Assembly: GCF_030403745.1 (NCBI RefSeq)
Contig: NZ_JAQMWP010000017.1
Location: 161,567 to 225,566, forward strand
DNA from: Streptomyces sp. S.PB5
GTDB taxonomy: Bacteria; Actinomycetota; Actinomycetes; Streptomycetales; Streptomycetaceae
Direction: 5' to 3'
DNA: 64,000 nucleotides
Numbering within the stretch: position 1 is the first letter of the stretch; every line of letters begins with the position of its first letter. The notes under the pieces are model-generated. The model did not search any database, was not told the origin of the DNA, and was given only the letters and a program-made list of their open reading frames with translations. Below, piece by piece: positions 39,547 through 48,147 of this stretch. The translations under genes and the position numbers were made by a program.

Positions 39547-40783
39547 CCGGGGCGGGGTGCGGGAGTTCGCGTCGCACACGGACCGGCGAGAGGAAGACGG
39601 GCAGGAAGGCCGCCGCCAGCACCGCCCCGCCGGCCCACAGCGTGGCGCGGACACCGGCCAGTTCGCCGAGCACACCCGCGACCGCCGCGCCGAGGGCGAG
39701 CGCTCCGGTCAGAACGAAGCGGAACGTGGCGTTCATACGGCCGAGGAGGTCGTCCGAGGTCATCCGCTGCCTCAGGCTCACGCCGAGGACGTTGTCCGTG
39801 CCGGTCTTGAACAGGGCCAGCGTCCAGCCCGCGCCGGCCACCCACAGCCAGGCACCCCGGTCGATCAGCGGCACCAGCAGGGCGGCGGGTGCCAGGACCG
39901 CCCCGGCCAGTCCGAGAGAGCGGCCGTATCCCAGGCGTCCGGCGAGGCGGCGGGCACAGCGGGCGCCGAGCAGCAGACCGAGGCCGCCCGCCGCCCAGAA
40001 GAGGCCCAACGCGCTCGCGGGGAGGCCGAGTTCGCGGACGAAGAGCAGGGGCAGCATGGTGTTGACGATCTGCATGCCCAGGTTGGTGAGGGCCGCGGTG
40101 AGGGCGAGGGCGCGCAGTTCCGGGTTGCCGAAGACATGGCGCAGCCCTTCGGCGATCTGCGCCCTCAGGCTCGCCTTCCGCTGCCGGGCCGGTGGCTCCT
40201 CCTGGTGGCGGATCAGGGCGAGTTGGAGCGCGGAGGCGAGATAGGTCGCCGCCGCGCAGAGTACGGCCGGCGGGGCGGTGAGGAACTGCACCAGGGCGCC
40301 GCCCGCGCCCCGCCCCGCGACGTTGCCCACCGCCTGGAGGCCGACCATGGCGGCGTTCGCCGGCACGAGGGCCTCGCGGCCGACGAGGCGCGGGAGGGTG
40401 CTCTGGGAGGTGACGTCGAAGAAGACGGTCGCGGCGCCGTTCAGCAGGACGACGGCGTAGAGCTGGCCGAGGGTGAGCGTGTCCGTCCACCAGGCGAGCG
40501 GCACGGAGGCGTACAGGATCGCGCGGGCCAGGTCGGCCAGGATCAGCACCCGGCGGTGCCGCAGCCGGTCCACCCAGGCGCCCGCGGGCAGGCCGATGAG
40601 CAGGAACGCCAGTGTGCTGAGGGTGGCGAGCGCACCGACCTGTCCGGGACCGGCGTCGAGGGCGGTGACGGCGATCAGGGGGACGGCGACGTAGCTGACG
40701 TTCGTGGCGAGCTGGCTGAGGGTGCTCGCGGCGAACAGGACGCGGAAGTCGGCGCTGCGCCAAGGGGATTCGGTGTCGGGCAC
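39518..40783 (-). CDS. MFS efflux transporter (EntS/multidrug type)
   Basis: About 421 residues, twelve predicted helices; FRVLFAASTLSQLATNVSYVAVPLIAVTALDAGPGQVGALATLSTLAFLLIGLPAGAWVDRLRHRRVLILADLARAI is the opening seen in EntS-like exporters, with the loop 2-3 motif GAWVDRLRHRR. The start is uncertain: GTG 40783 (VPDTESPWRSADF) is favoured, TTG 40819 possible; neither has a good ribosome site. Overlaps tail-to-tail with the decarboxylase. Substrate unknown. Confidence 0.85.
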   Translation of the reverse strand: MPDTESPWRSADFRVLFAASTLSQLATNVSYVAVPLIAVTALDAGPGQVGALATLSTLAFLLIGLPAGAWVDRLRHRRVLILADLARAILYASVPLAWWTDTLTLGQLYAVVLLNGAATVFFDVTSQSTLPRLVGREALVPANAAMVGLQAVGNVAGRGAGGALVQFLTAPPAVLCAAATYLASALQLALIRHQEEPPARQRKASLRAQIAEGLRHVFGNPELRALALTAALTNLGMQIVNTMLPLLFVRELGLPASALGLFWAAGGLGLLLGARCARRLAGRLGYGRSLGLAGAVLAPAALLVPLIDRGAWLWVAGAGWTLALFKTGTDNVLGVSLRQRMTSDDLLGRMNATFRFVLTGALALGAAVAGVLGELAGVRATLWAGGAVLAAAFLPVFLSPVRVRRELPHPAPVTAPAPQPR

Positions 40784-40841
40784 ACAGGAACGCTGCCCGA
40801 CACCGTCCGCGCAGGACAAGTGAAAAGATCTACAGCGAGTG

Positions 40842-41630
40842 TTAAGCGTTCCTGCGGAATCGGTGGAACCCGGACTCGACCGCGGTGATCCCGCCGTCGA
40901 CGGGCAGCGTCACGCCGGTGATCCAGGAGGCGTCGCGGGAGGCGAGGAAGAGAATCGCGGCGGCGATGTCCTCGGGTTCGCCGACGCGGCCCAGGGGGTA
41001 CAGCTCGCGCGCCTTCGCGAGGTCGTCGTCACGGCCCGCCCAGGCGGTGGTGCGGACGGTGCCGGGTGCCACGAGGTTGACGCGGACGCCGCGGTCGGCG
41101 GCGTGTCCGGCGAGGGTGCGGGTGAGGGAGCCGAGACCGGCCTTGGCGGCGCTGTAGGCGTGGCAGCCGAAGTCGTACAGGCCGTTGACGGAGCCGACGT
41201 TGACGATCGCGCCGCGTCCGGAGGCGGCCAGGTGCGGCAGGGCGGCCCGGCAGCAGCGGAAGGCGCCGGTGAGGGTGATGTCGAGGTCGCGGGCCCACTC
41301 GTCGTCCGGTTCGTCCTCGAAGAGCGGGGCGTCGGGGGTGCAGTGGAAGGCGTTGTTGACCAGGACGTCCAGCGAGCCGAAGGCGCCGACGGCGTGTTCG
41401 ACGGCCGCCTCGACCTCGGCCCGGTCCCCCACGTCGCATCCGAACGCCTCGGCCGCCAGCCCCTGTTCACGCAGGGCCGCCGCGGTCTTCTCCGCCGCGG
41501 GCGCGTCGATGTCGGTCACCAGCACCCGCGCCCCCTCCTCGGCGAACCGTCGCGCGGTCGCGGCGCCGATGCCGCGGGCGGCGCCGGTGATGAGAACTGA
41601 GTACCCCTCGAAGCGCGTTGTGTCCGTCAT
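40842..41630 (-). CDS. SDR-family oxidoreductase
   Basis: 262 residues, classical short-chain dehydrogenase: cofactor motif TGAARGIGAA near residue 15, VLVNNAF, catalytic Ser in NVGSVNG and Y-AAK in HAYSAAKAG, then the C-terminal PEDIAAAILFLASRDASWITGVTLPVDGG typical of FabG-like members. ATG 41630 has no strong ribosome site. NAD(P)-dependent alcohol/ketone interconversion; substrate not known. Divergent from the small membrane-linked protein at 41682. Confidence 0.9.
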   Translation of the reverse strand: MTDTTRFEGYSVLITGAARGIGAATARRFAEEGARVLVTDIDAPAAEKTAAALREQGLAAEAFGCDVGDRAEVEAAVEHAVGAFGSLDVLVNNAFHCTPDAPLFEDEPDDEWARDLDITLTGAFRCCRAALPHLAASGRGAIVNVGSVNGLYDFGCHAYSAAKAGLGSLTRTLAGHAADRGVRVNLVAPGTVRTTAWAGRDDDLAKARELYPLGRVGEPEDIAAAILFLASRDASWITGVTLPVDGGITAVESGFHRFRRNA

Positions 41631-41681
41631 GGGATCGCACCGTAGTGCCTGGTCGATCAACCGGGCAGATACCGTGCGCCC

Positions 41682-42218
41682 ATGTCCGCGTTCATACAGC
41701 AACTGCCCGCGCTCCTGGGCGTCGTCATCGGTGCGCTCGGCTCGTACCTGGCGGTCGTGCGCAGCGACGGCGCCCGCTTCCGCCGTGAGCAGTCGGCCCG
41801 TTGGGAGGAGCGGCGGCTCGCGGTGTACGCCGATTACGCGAGCACGCTGAAGCAGACCGTCACGCTGGCGTGCCGGGCGGCCTCGCACCTCGGCAACGAC
41901 CCGCACCCGCACCCCCTGTCCCCCGAGGAGGCCACGCCCCGGCTGGCCGAGGCCACCCTGGCCCGGGACCCGGCCGGGGAGGCGCTCCTGCTGCTGGGGA
42001 GTCCGCGGGTGGTGGAGAAGGCGCGGGCCTGGGTCACCGTGGTGCTGGAGATGGAGCAGGTCCTGCGCGACGGGACGCGTGATCCGGCGGCCTGGCGGGC
42101 GCTGGTGGAACGGCACCGCGTCGGGCGCGACGGCTACTACGCGGCCGTGCGCGAGGACTTGGCGCTGCCACCGGGCCTTTCGGTGCGGTGGCAGCTGCCG
42201 TCGGCGGACCGGTCCTGA
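41682..42218 (+). CDS. Membrane-anchored hypothetical protein
   Basis: 178 residues: one N-terminal transmembrane helix (QQLPALLGVVIGALGSYLAVV), then a helical soluble domain beginning RFRREQSARWEERRLAVYADYASTLKQ. This layout is common in Streptomyces proteins of unknown function. The stop codon lies inside the first unit of an 18-bp tandem repeat. No function proposed. Confidence 0.75.
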   Translation: MSAFIQQLPALLGVVIGALGSYLAVVRSDGARFRREQSARWEERRLAVYADYASTLKQTVTLACRAASHLGNDPHPHPLSPEEATPRLAEATLARDPAGEALLLLGSPRVVEKARAWVTVVLEMEQVLRDGTRDPAAWRALVERHRVGRDGYYAAVREDLALPPGLSVRWQLPSADRS

Positions 42219-42263
42219 TCTGGCGGCCCGGTCTGATCTGGCGGCCCGGTCTGATCTAGCGGT
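42210..42263. repeat. Three 18-bp tandem repeats spanning two stop codons
   Basis: Units of the type CCGGTCTGATCTGGCGGC at 42210-42227, 42228-42245 and 42246-42263, differing at a few bases. The first contains the TGA of the upstream plus-strand gene and the last contains the TAG (minus strand) of the convergent SDR gene, so the whole 37-bp intergenic gap is repeat DNA. Confidence 0.8.
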
Positions 42264-43170
42264 ATCCGGTGGTGTCCGCCGGCTTTCCCGCGTCCTGGAC
42301 CTCGACGACGTAGCGCCAGGCGTCCGGGCGGCTGCCGTCGAGGTCGGTGTAGCCGTAGACCTGGGCGAGGCCGCCGCTGGAGAGGGACTGTCCGTTGAAG
42401 CGGGACACGTCGGGGTCGGCGGCGAGGGCGGCGACGGCGCGGCCGACGTAGCGCGGGGTCTCCGAGATGGCGAAGTGGGGGACCTGGTCGAGGGCCTCGC
42501 GCCAGTTGTCCTCGCGCACCCCGTAGTGCTCCAGCATCATCTCCGAGCGGAGCCAGCCCGGGGTCAGCGCGACGGCGGTGGCGCCGCGCGGTCCGAGTTC
42601 CTGGCCGAGGGCGAAGCCCATACGCAGGACGGATGTCTTGGCGAGGTCGTAGAAGAAGGTGGCGCGGTAGTTGGTGCCGTTGTACTCGGCGGTGCCGTCC
42701 GTCACCTCGACCACCAGTCCCCCCGGGTTGCGCAGCAGCAGCGGCAGGGCGTGATGGCTGGTGACCGCGTGGGTCTCGACGGCGAGCCGCAGCAGCCTGA
42801 GGCCGTTGTCGAGGTCGTGCTCCCAGACGGGGCTCTCCCACTCGAAGAGTTTCTCGCCGCCCCAGATGTTGTTGACCAGGACGTCAAGGCGGCCCTGTTC
42901 GTCGGCGATCCGGTCGACGAGGGCGCGGACCTGGGCGGGGACGAGGTGGTCGGTGGGGACGGCGATGCCCGTCCCGCCGGCCTCGGTCACCAGGTCGGCG
43001 GTGTCCTCGATGGTCTCGGGGCGGTCGTACTCCGAGCGCTGGTCGCGTGTGCTGCGCCCCGTCGCGTAGACGGTGGCACCGGCCGCCCCAAGCTCCACGG
43101 CGATCCCCCGTCCGGCTCCCCGGGTCGCTCCGGCGACCAGTGCGACCTTGCCCTTGAGCGGCTGTGACAT
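42256..43170 (-). CDS. SDR-family oxidoreductase (second)
   Basis: 304 residues: cofactor motif GATRGAGRGIAVEL, LDVLVNNIWGG, YDLAKTS as the Y-K catalytic pair, and a long C-terminal extension (FNGQSLSSGGLAQVYGYTDLDGSRPDAW) characteristic of a DHRS1-like subgroup. GGGGAG lies 7 nt before ATG 43170. Substrate unknown. Ends in the tandem repeat. Confidence 0.88.
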   Translation of the reverse strand: MSQPLKGKVALVAGATRGAGRGIAVELGAAGATVYATGRSTRDQRSEYDRPETIEDTADLVTEAGGTGIAVPTDHLVPAQVRALVDRIADEQGRLDVLVNNIWGGEKLFEWESPVWEHDLDNGLRLLRLAVETHAVTSHHALPLLLRNPGGLVVEVTDGTAEYNGTNYRATFFYDLAKTSVLRMGFALGQELGPRGATAVALTPGWLRSEMMLEHYGVREDNWREALDQVPHFAISETPRYVGRAVAALAADPDVSRFNGQSLSSGGLAQVYGYTDLDGSRPDAWRYVVEVQDAGKPADTTGYR

Positions 43171-43305
43171 GTCCGGCTCCCCTGTGTGCGTGGTGCGTCG
43201 TCCATTCCACGGTGCACGGTAAGCCGGACATCTTCTGTCACCTTTTCCTGCGGGTCTTGATCCGCACTCGCGGCGGCGCCCGGTCCGCCGGCCGCCGCGC
43301 CCTCG

Positions 43306-43935
43306 TCAGTGGCCGCGGGCGATCCACTCCTGAAGGTGCGGGGCCTCCGCGCCGATCGTGGTGGGGTCGCCGTGGCCGGTGAGGACCTTCGTCGCGGGCG
43401 GCAGGACGAGCAGCCGGTCGCGGATCGAGTCGATGATCGTCGGGAAGTGGGAGTAGGAGCGGCCGGTGGCGCCGGGACCGCCCTGGAAGAGGGTGTCGCC
43501 GGTGAACACGGTGGCCAGGCCCGGGTCGTGGAGGCAGACCGCGCCGGGGGCGTGGCCCGGGGTGTGCAGCACCCGCAGATCGACGCCGGCCGCCTCGATG
43601 ACCTGTCCGTCCTGGAGGTGGGCGTCGGGGTCGCGGTCGGGATGGGTCTGCTTCCACAGCGGCAGGTCGTCGGGGTGCAGCCAGATCGTGGCGCCCGTGA
43701 GGTCGGCGAGGGCCGGGGCGGCGTCGATGTGGTCGTTGTGGGCGTGGGTGCACACGATCGCGGTCAGCCTGCGCTCCCCCACCGCGGCGGCGATCGCCTC
43801 GGCGTCGTGTGCGGCGTCGATGACGATCACCTCGTGGTCGTCGCCGACGAGCCATACGTTGTTGTCGACGTCCCAGGTGCCGCCGTCGAGGCTGAACTGC
43901 CCTGAGGTGACGAGGCGTTCGATGCGGGCGGTCAT
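43306..43935 (-). CDS. MBL-fold metallohydrolase, probable S-formylmycothiol hydrolase partner
   Basis: 209 residues. Metal-binding HAHNDH, then VLHTPGHAPG and FTGDTLFQGGPGATGRSY, a glyoxalase II-like pattern. Its ATG shares one base with the stop of the mycothiol-dependent formaldehyde dehydrogenase gene (TGATG). In actinomycetes this pair acts in formaldehyde detoxification, where the second enzyme hydrolyses the S-formylmycothiol thioester; that role is inferred from context. Confidence 0.88.
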   Translation of the reverse strand: MTARIERLVTSGQFSLDGGTWDVDNNVWLVGDDHEVIVIDAAHDAEAIAAAVGERRLTAIVCTHAHNDHIDAAPALADLTGATIWLHPDDLPLWKQTHPDRDPDAHLQDGQVIEAAGVDLRVLHTPGHAPGAVCLHDPGLATVFTGDTLFQGGPGATGRSYSHFPTIIDSIRDRLLVLPPATKVLTGHGDPTTIGAEAPHLQEWIARGH

Positions 43936-45023
43936 CAGAGCACCACCACCGAGCGGAGGACGTCTCCGCCGTGCATGCGCTCGAAGGCCTTCTCGACCTC
44001 GTCGAGTTGGACGGTCTCGGTCACGAACGCCTCCAGGTCCAGGCGGCCTTGCAGATGCAGGTCGATCAGCATGGGGAAATCACGGCTCGGCAGGCAGTCG
44101 CCGTACCAGGACGACTTCAGCGCGCCGCCGCGGCCGAAGACGTCCAGGAGCGGCAGCTCCAGCTTCATCTCCGGGGTGGGGACTCCGACGAGGACGACCG
44201 TGCCGGCGAGGTCGCGGGCGTAGAAGGCCTGCTCGTACGTCTCGGGGCGGCCGACCGCCTCGATGACGACATCGGCCCCGAACCCTCCGGTCAGCTCGCG
44301 GATCGCCTCGACCGGATCGCTCTCGCGGGAGTTCACCGTGTGGGTGGCGCCCATCGAGCGGGCCTTCTCCAGTTTGCGGTCGTCGATGTCTACGGCGATG
44401 ATGCGCGCCGCGCCCGCCAGGTTCGACCCGGCGATCGCCGCGTCGCCGACGCCGCCGCAGCCGATCACCGCCACCGTGTCACCGCGGCCGACGTTGCCGG
44501 TGTTGATGGCGGCGCCGATCCCGGCCATCACGCCGCAGCCCAGCAGACCGGCGACGGCGGCCGAGGCCTGCGGGTCGACCTTGGTGCACTGTCCGGCGGC
44601 GACCAGCGTCTTCTCCGCGAACGCGCCGATGCCCAGCGCCGGGGAGAGCTCCTGTCCGGTCGAGGCGAGGGTCATCTTCTGCCGGGCGTTGTGCGTGTTG
44701 AAGCAGTACCAGGGGCGGCCCCGTAGACAGGCGCGGCAATTGCCGCACACGGCGCGCCAGTTGAGGATGACGAAGTCGCCCGGGGTCACATCGGTGACTC
44801 CCTCGCCGACCGCCTCCACGATGCCGGCCGCCTCATGGCCGAGCAGGAAGGGGTAGTCGTCCGAGATGCCGCCCTGTTTGTAGTGCAGGTCGGTGTGGCA
44901 CACCCCGCAGGCCTGCACCTGGACGACCGCTTCGCCCGGCCCGGGGTCGGGCACCAGGATCGTCTCCACCCGGACCGGCTCGTTCTTGCCCGGTGCGATC
45001 ACGCCGCGTACTTCCTGCGCCAT
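43935..45023 (-). CDS. mscR: S-(hydroxymethyl)mycothiol dehydrogenase
   Basis: 362 residues, zinc-dependent class III-type alcohol dehydrogenase. CGVCHTDLHYKQGG and GHEAAGIVEAVGEGV bear the catalytic zinc ligands, CGNCRACLRGRPWYC binds the structural zinc, and VIGCGGVGDAAI is the NAD-binding glycine motif. It matches the actinobacterial enzyme that oxidises the formaldehyde-mycothiol adduct with NAD. Coupled to the MBL hydrolase gene. Upstream, 45073-45088 carries GTAAC-N6-GTAAC, possibly regulatory. Confidence 0.9.
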   Translation of the reverse strand: MAQEVRGVIAPGKNEPVRVETILVPDPGPGEAVVQVQACGVCHTDLHYKQGGISDDYPFLLGHEAAGIVEAVGEGVTDVTPGDFVILNWRAVCGNCRACLRGRPWYCFNTHNARQKMTLASTGQELSPALGIGAFAEKTLVAAGQCTKVDPQASAAVAGLLGCGVMAGIGAAINTGNVGRGDTVAVIGCGGVGDAAIAGSNLAGAARIIAVDIDDRKLEKARSMGATHTVNSRESDPVEAIRELTGGFGADVVIEAVGRPETYEQAFYARDLAGTVVLVGVPTPEMKLELPLLDVFGRGGALKSSWYGDCLPSRDFPMLIDLHLQGRLDLEAFVTETVQLDEVEKAFERMHGGDVLRSVVVL

Positions 45024-45072
45024 GGTGGTGAAACCCTTCCGTCGGCCGGTGTCCGTCCTCTCGACCCTACGT

Positions 45073-45088
45073 GTAACTGATCGGTAAC
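45073..45088. promoter_or_regulatory. GTAAC direct repeat upstream of mscR
   Basis: GTAAC-TGATCG-GTAAC lies 50 bp upstream of the mscR start (minus strand) and just before the small plus-strand ORF. The centre ACTGATCGGT is nearly palindromic, as in many TetR operators. No regulator is adjacent. Confidence 0.25.
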
Positions 45089-45091
45089 GGC

Positions 45092-45370
45092 ATGGGAGCC
45101 GCCGGCACGCGGGCCGGGGGCCCTGCGGATGCCCTGCGCCGGCACGCGGTGCGGCACATGGACCAGGGTGCGGGCCACCTGTCCGGCCGAGGTTCCCGGC
45201 AGGCCCTGTTCGACCGGCACCGGGTCCGCCCGGCCGGCGTCGAACTCGGCCCCGGCGAGGTCCTCACCGGCATGCTCGACGGCTGCCTGTCGCGCACCGA
45301 CTCCCGGCCCCTGATGTTCTCCGTGACGCGGATCCGGTGGGCCGCACGGAAGGGGGCCGACGTAGCCTGA
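45092..45370 (+). CDS. Hypothetical small protein upstream of ABC exporter
   Basis: 92 residues (GTRAGGPADALRRHAVRHMD ... VLTGMLDGCLSRTDSRPLMF ...). Third codon positions are strongly G/C as in real genes, and no overlapping frame looks better. No ribosome site is visible and I recognise no family; a truncated remnant is possible. It ends 29 bp before the ABC exporter gene. Confidence 0.4.
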   Translation: MGAAGTRAGGPADALRRHAVRHMDQGAGHLSGRGSRQALFDRHRVRPAGVELGPGEVLTGMLDGCLSRTDSRPLMFSVTRIRWAARKGADVA

Positions 45371-45399
45371 ATGCTCCGCCCCACCCCACAAGGAGCGCC

Positions 45400-47154
45400 G
45401 TGAGCATCGCCGCGACGGAGCAGGCCCCGCCCACCTGGCGGCTGCTCCTGGGATATGTACGCCCCCACCGCTGGGCCCTGGCGGCAGGCGCTCTGCTCTC
45501 CCTGGTCACCGGGGCCACCGGGCTGCTGCTCCCGCTGGTGGCACGGGAGTTGATCGACGACCTCTCCCACGACCGCACCATCACGGGCGCGTTGCTCGTC
45601 ATGTCGGGCCTGGTGGTCGCCAACGCGGCGGTGGGAGCGCTGGGTTCGTACGTGCTGCGGCGCACCGCGGAGTCGGTCGTGCTGGGCGCGCGGCGCTCGC
45701 TGTCGTCGTACCTCCTCAGGCTGCGGATCACCGCCGTGGACCGCACCGAACCGGGCGATCTGATGGCCCGCATCACCTCGGACACCACGCTGCTGCGCGA
45801 GGTCACCACCGACTCCCTCGTCGGCCTCGGCACGGGCGGGCTCACGCTGGTGGCGACGGTGGTGATGATGGGCCTGGTCGATCCGGTGCTGCTGGGGGTC
45901 ACCCTGGCCGTCATCGTGGGCGCGGGCACGGTCCTCGGCGTCATCGTGCCGCGTATCAACCGTGCGAGTCGGCAGGCGCAGGACGCGGTCGGTGTGATGG
46001 GGGCCTCGCTGGAGCGGATCCTCGGCGCGCTGCGCACGGTGAAGGCCTCGGGTGCGGAGCACCGGGAGGAACGTACGCTGCACGCGGCCGCGGAGGAGTC
46101 GTGGCGGCAGAGCGTGCGGGCCGCCAAGTGGACGGCGGCCGCGGGCAACACGGCGGGGCTCGCGATGCAGATCGCTTTCATCACGGTGCTCGCGGTGGGC
46201 GGTGCGCGGGTGGCCACCGGGGCGATCGACGTCGGCACGCTGGTGGCCTTCCTGCTGTACGTCTTCTACTTGATGTCGCCGATCCAGCAGGTGGTCGGGG
46301 CGATCACGCAGTACCAGACGGGTGCGGCGGCGCTGGGGCGCATTCAGGAGGCGTTGCGGCTGCCGGCCGAACCGGCGGGCGAGGCCGCGCCGTTGCCGGC
46401 CGCGGGTTCGGAGCCGGCCGCGCTCACCTTCACGGATGTGCGTTTCCGGTACGCCGACGATCTGCCGTACGTCCATCACGGTGTGACGTTCTCCGTGCCC
46501 GCGCAGGGGATGACGGCGTTCGTCGGGCCGTCCGGCGCGGGGAAGACGACGGTGTTCTCACTGATCGAGCGGTTCTACGATCCCGAGTCGGGGTCCATCA
46601 CGCTGGACGGGCGTGATCTCGCCGACTGGGAGCTGGCGCGGTTGCGGTCGGCGATCGGGTACGTCGAGCAGGATGCGCCGGTGCTGTCGGGGTCGTTGCG
46701 GGACAACCTGCTGCTGGGGAACCCGGAGGCGGACGACGGCGCGGTGGCGCGGGTGCTGAAGACGACGCGGCTGGACGGTCTGGTGGCGCGGCTGCCGTCG
46801 GGGCTCGACACGCTGGTGGGCCATCGCGGGACGAAGTTGTCCGGGGGCGAGCGTCAACGGGTCGCCATCGCGCGGGCGTTGCTGCGGCGGCCGCGGCTGT
46901 TGCTGCTGGACGAGGCGACCTCGCAGCTGGACGCGGTGAACGAGGCGGCGTTGCGGGACACGGTCGCCGACGTGGCGCGGACGACGACGGTGCTGGTGGT
47001 CGCGCACCGGTTGTCCACGGTGACGATGGCCGACCGGATCGTGGTGATGGACGCGGGGCGGGTGCGGGCGGTGGGGACGCATCGGGAGCTGGTGGCCGGG
47101 GATCCGTTGTACGCGGAGTTGGCGGCGACGCAGTTCCTGGCGACGGCGGACTGA
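45400..47154 (+). CDS. ABC exporter, fused transmembrane and ATPase domains
   Basis: 584 residues. An N-terminal ABC_membrane domain of six helices (~15-310) is followed by a nucleotide-binding domain with Walker A GPSGAGKTT, signature LSGGERQRVAIARALL, Walker B LLLLDEATS and the H-loop VVAHRLSTV. This is the half-transporter layout of BmrA/MsbA-type multidrug or lipid exporters, working as a homodimer. GTG 45400 follows AAGGAG; the earlier in-frame start would overlap the preceding ORF. Ends 9 bp before the convergent FhuF-like gene. Confidence 0.92.
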   Translation: MSIAATEQAPPTWRLLLGYVRPHRWALAAGALLSLVTGATGLLLPLVARELIDDLSHDRTITGALLVMSGLVVANAAVGALGSYVLRRTAESVVLGARRSLSSYLLRLRITAVDRTEPGDLMARITSDTTLLREVTTDSLVGLGTGGLTLVATVVMMGLVDPVLLGVTLAVIVGAGTVLGVIVPRINRASRQAQDAVGVMGASLERILGALRTVKASGAEHREERTLHAAAEESWRQSVRAAKWTAAAGNTAGLAMQIAFITVLAVGGARVATGAIDVGTLVAFLLYVFYLMSPIQQVVGAITQYQTGAAALGRIQEALRLPAEPAGEAAPLPAAGSEPAALTFTDVRFRYADDLPYVHHGVTFSVPAQGMTAFVGPSGAGKTTVFSLIERFYDPESGSITLDGRDLADWELARLRSAIGYVEQDAPVLSGSLRDNLLLGNPEADDGAVARVLKTTRLDGLVARLPSGLDTLVGHRGTKLSGGERQRVAIARALLRRPRLLLLDEATSQLDAVNEAALRDTVADVARTTTVLVVAHRLSTVTMADRIVVMDAGRVRAVGTHRELVAGDPLYAELAATQFLATAD

Positions 47155-47163
47155 GTCGTCCGT

Positions 47164-47997
47164 CTACTCCTCCAGCCTCCGCAGCCTTTCCTGGTCGCAG
47201 GTGCGCGGGCAGGTCGAGCACGCCTCCGCCGGGCGGATCGCGTAGAACATGCAGCAGCCGGTCCGGGTGCGGGTCGCGTGGCTGCGGCCGTCCTCGCCCA
47301 CCAGGTGGCGGAAGCCTGCGCCGGCCGGATACGGCGGAACCGGCATCGGCAGCACCTCGGTCGCCGCCCGGATCGCCTCGCTCTCCTCGCCCAGCATGCG
47401 GCCCAGGTACCAGATGGCGGAGACCAGGTCGTCCTCGACCATGCCCCACAGAGCGCGCGAGCGGCGGCGGGCGACGGGGCCGATCGCGGCGAGCAGCGGG
47501 CGCATGTGGTCCGCCAGGGAGATGCGCAACTGGGTGCGCAGCAGGTCCTCCTGAGGGAGCGTCAACACTCCGGGGGCGGCGGAGAGGGCGTCGTCCGGCA
47601 GGCAGGCCAGTTCCGTGCCGGGGGTGATCTCGTACGAACCCGTGGTGAGGTCGAGTCGCAGGTCCTCGGGGCGGATCCGGGGGACCCGGCGCTCCAGGTA
47701 CCAGGTGCCGCCCATCAGTGCGCCGACGGACCACGCGTAGTCGTGCAGGGCGCGGGAGGCGGCGACGTCCGGGCGTACGGCGGTTTCGTAGCGGTGTCGG
47801 ACACGGGCCGTCTCGGCCGCGACGAACGCGTCCAGCACGTCCCGGTCCGACGCCAGCTCCGCGGCCGTCACTCCTCCTTGAGGCGCCTCGGACACCCGTA
47901 CCTCCAGCGCCTCGCAGATGCCGGCCAGCCGTCGGTAGGTGTCGGCGAGGGCTCGGGCGACGGTGACGTCCGGTGAGGTCTTCAGGGTCACGGACAT
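47164..47997 (-). CDS. FhuF-like (2Fe-2S) ferric-siderophore reductase family protein
   Basis: 277 residues. The C-terminus holds CCMFYAIRPAEACSTCP, the C-C-x10-C-x2-C arrangement of FhuF-type [2Fe-2S] proteins that release iron by reducing ferric siderophores in the cytoplasm. The rest is the helical IucA/FhuF-associated domain. ATG 47997 follows GGAG at about 8 nt. It diverges from the siderophore importer operon and an iron box sits 40-58 bp upstream of its start, so it should be induced by iron starvation. Confidence 0.85.
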   Translation of the reverse strand: MSVTLKTSPDVTVARALADTYRRLAGICEALEVRVSEAPQGGVTAAELASDRDVLDAFVAAETARVRHRYETAVRPDVAASRALHDYAWSVGALMGGTWYLERRVPRIRPEDLRLDLTTGSYEITPGTELACLPDDALSAAPGVLTLPQEDLLRTQLRISLADHMRPLLAAIGPVARRRSRALWGMVEDDLVSAIWYLGRMLGEESEAIRAATEVLPMPVPPYPAGAGFRHLVGEDGRSHATRTRTGCCMFYAIRPAEACSTCPRTCDQERLRRLEE

Positions 47998-48036
47998 CAG
48001 CGTGCTCCAGTGCGGGGGAGTTTCGGTAGAGCCTTG

Positions 48037-48055
48037 ATAGGCAAGGCTTACCTTA
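48037..48055 (-). promoter_or_regulatory. Iron box before the FhuF-like gene
   Basis: ATAGGCAAGGCTTACCTTA agrees at 14 of 19 positions with the DtxR/IdeR/DmdR consensus TTAGGTTAGSCTAACCTAA. It lies 40 bp upstream of the FhuF-like start in the divergent iron-gene promoter region. Confidence 0.75.
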
Positions 48056-48108
48056 GCTTGATCAAGGGACTCCCACGTCAAGGCGGCTCAAAGGAACCGC
48101 ACAGGCAG

Positions 48109-48147
48109 TTGAAAAGTAAAGCAAGCCTCACCTAAGCTCACCGCTCG
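48109..48147 (+). promoter_or_regulatory. Iron-regulated promoter of the importer operon, probably leaderless
   Basis: TTGAAA (48109-48114), 18 nt, TAAGCT (48133-48138). A second iron box, TAAAGCAAGCCTCACCTAA (48117-48135; 14 of 19 consensus matches), fills the spacer and touches the -10 box. Transcription would begin about 7 nt after the -10, at or next to the GTG at 48147, and no ribosome site exists, so the transcript may be leaderless. Confidence 0.65.
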
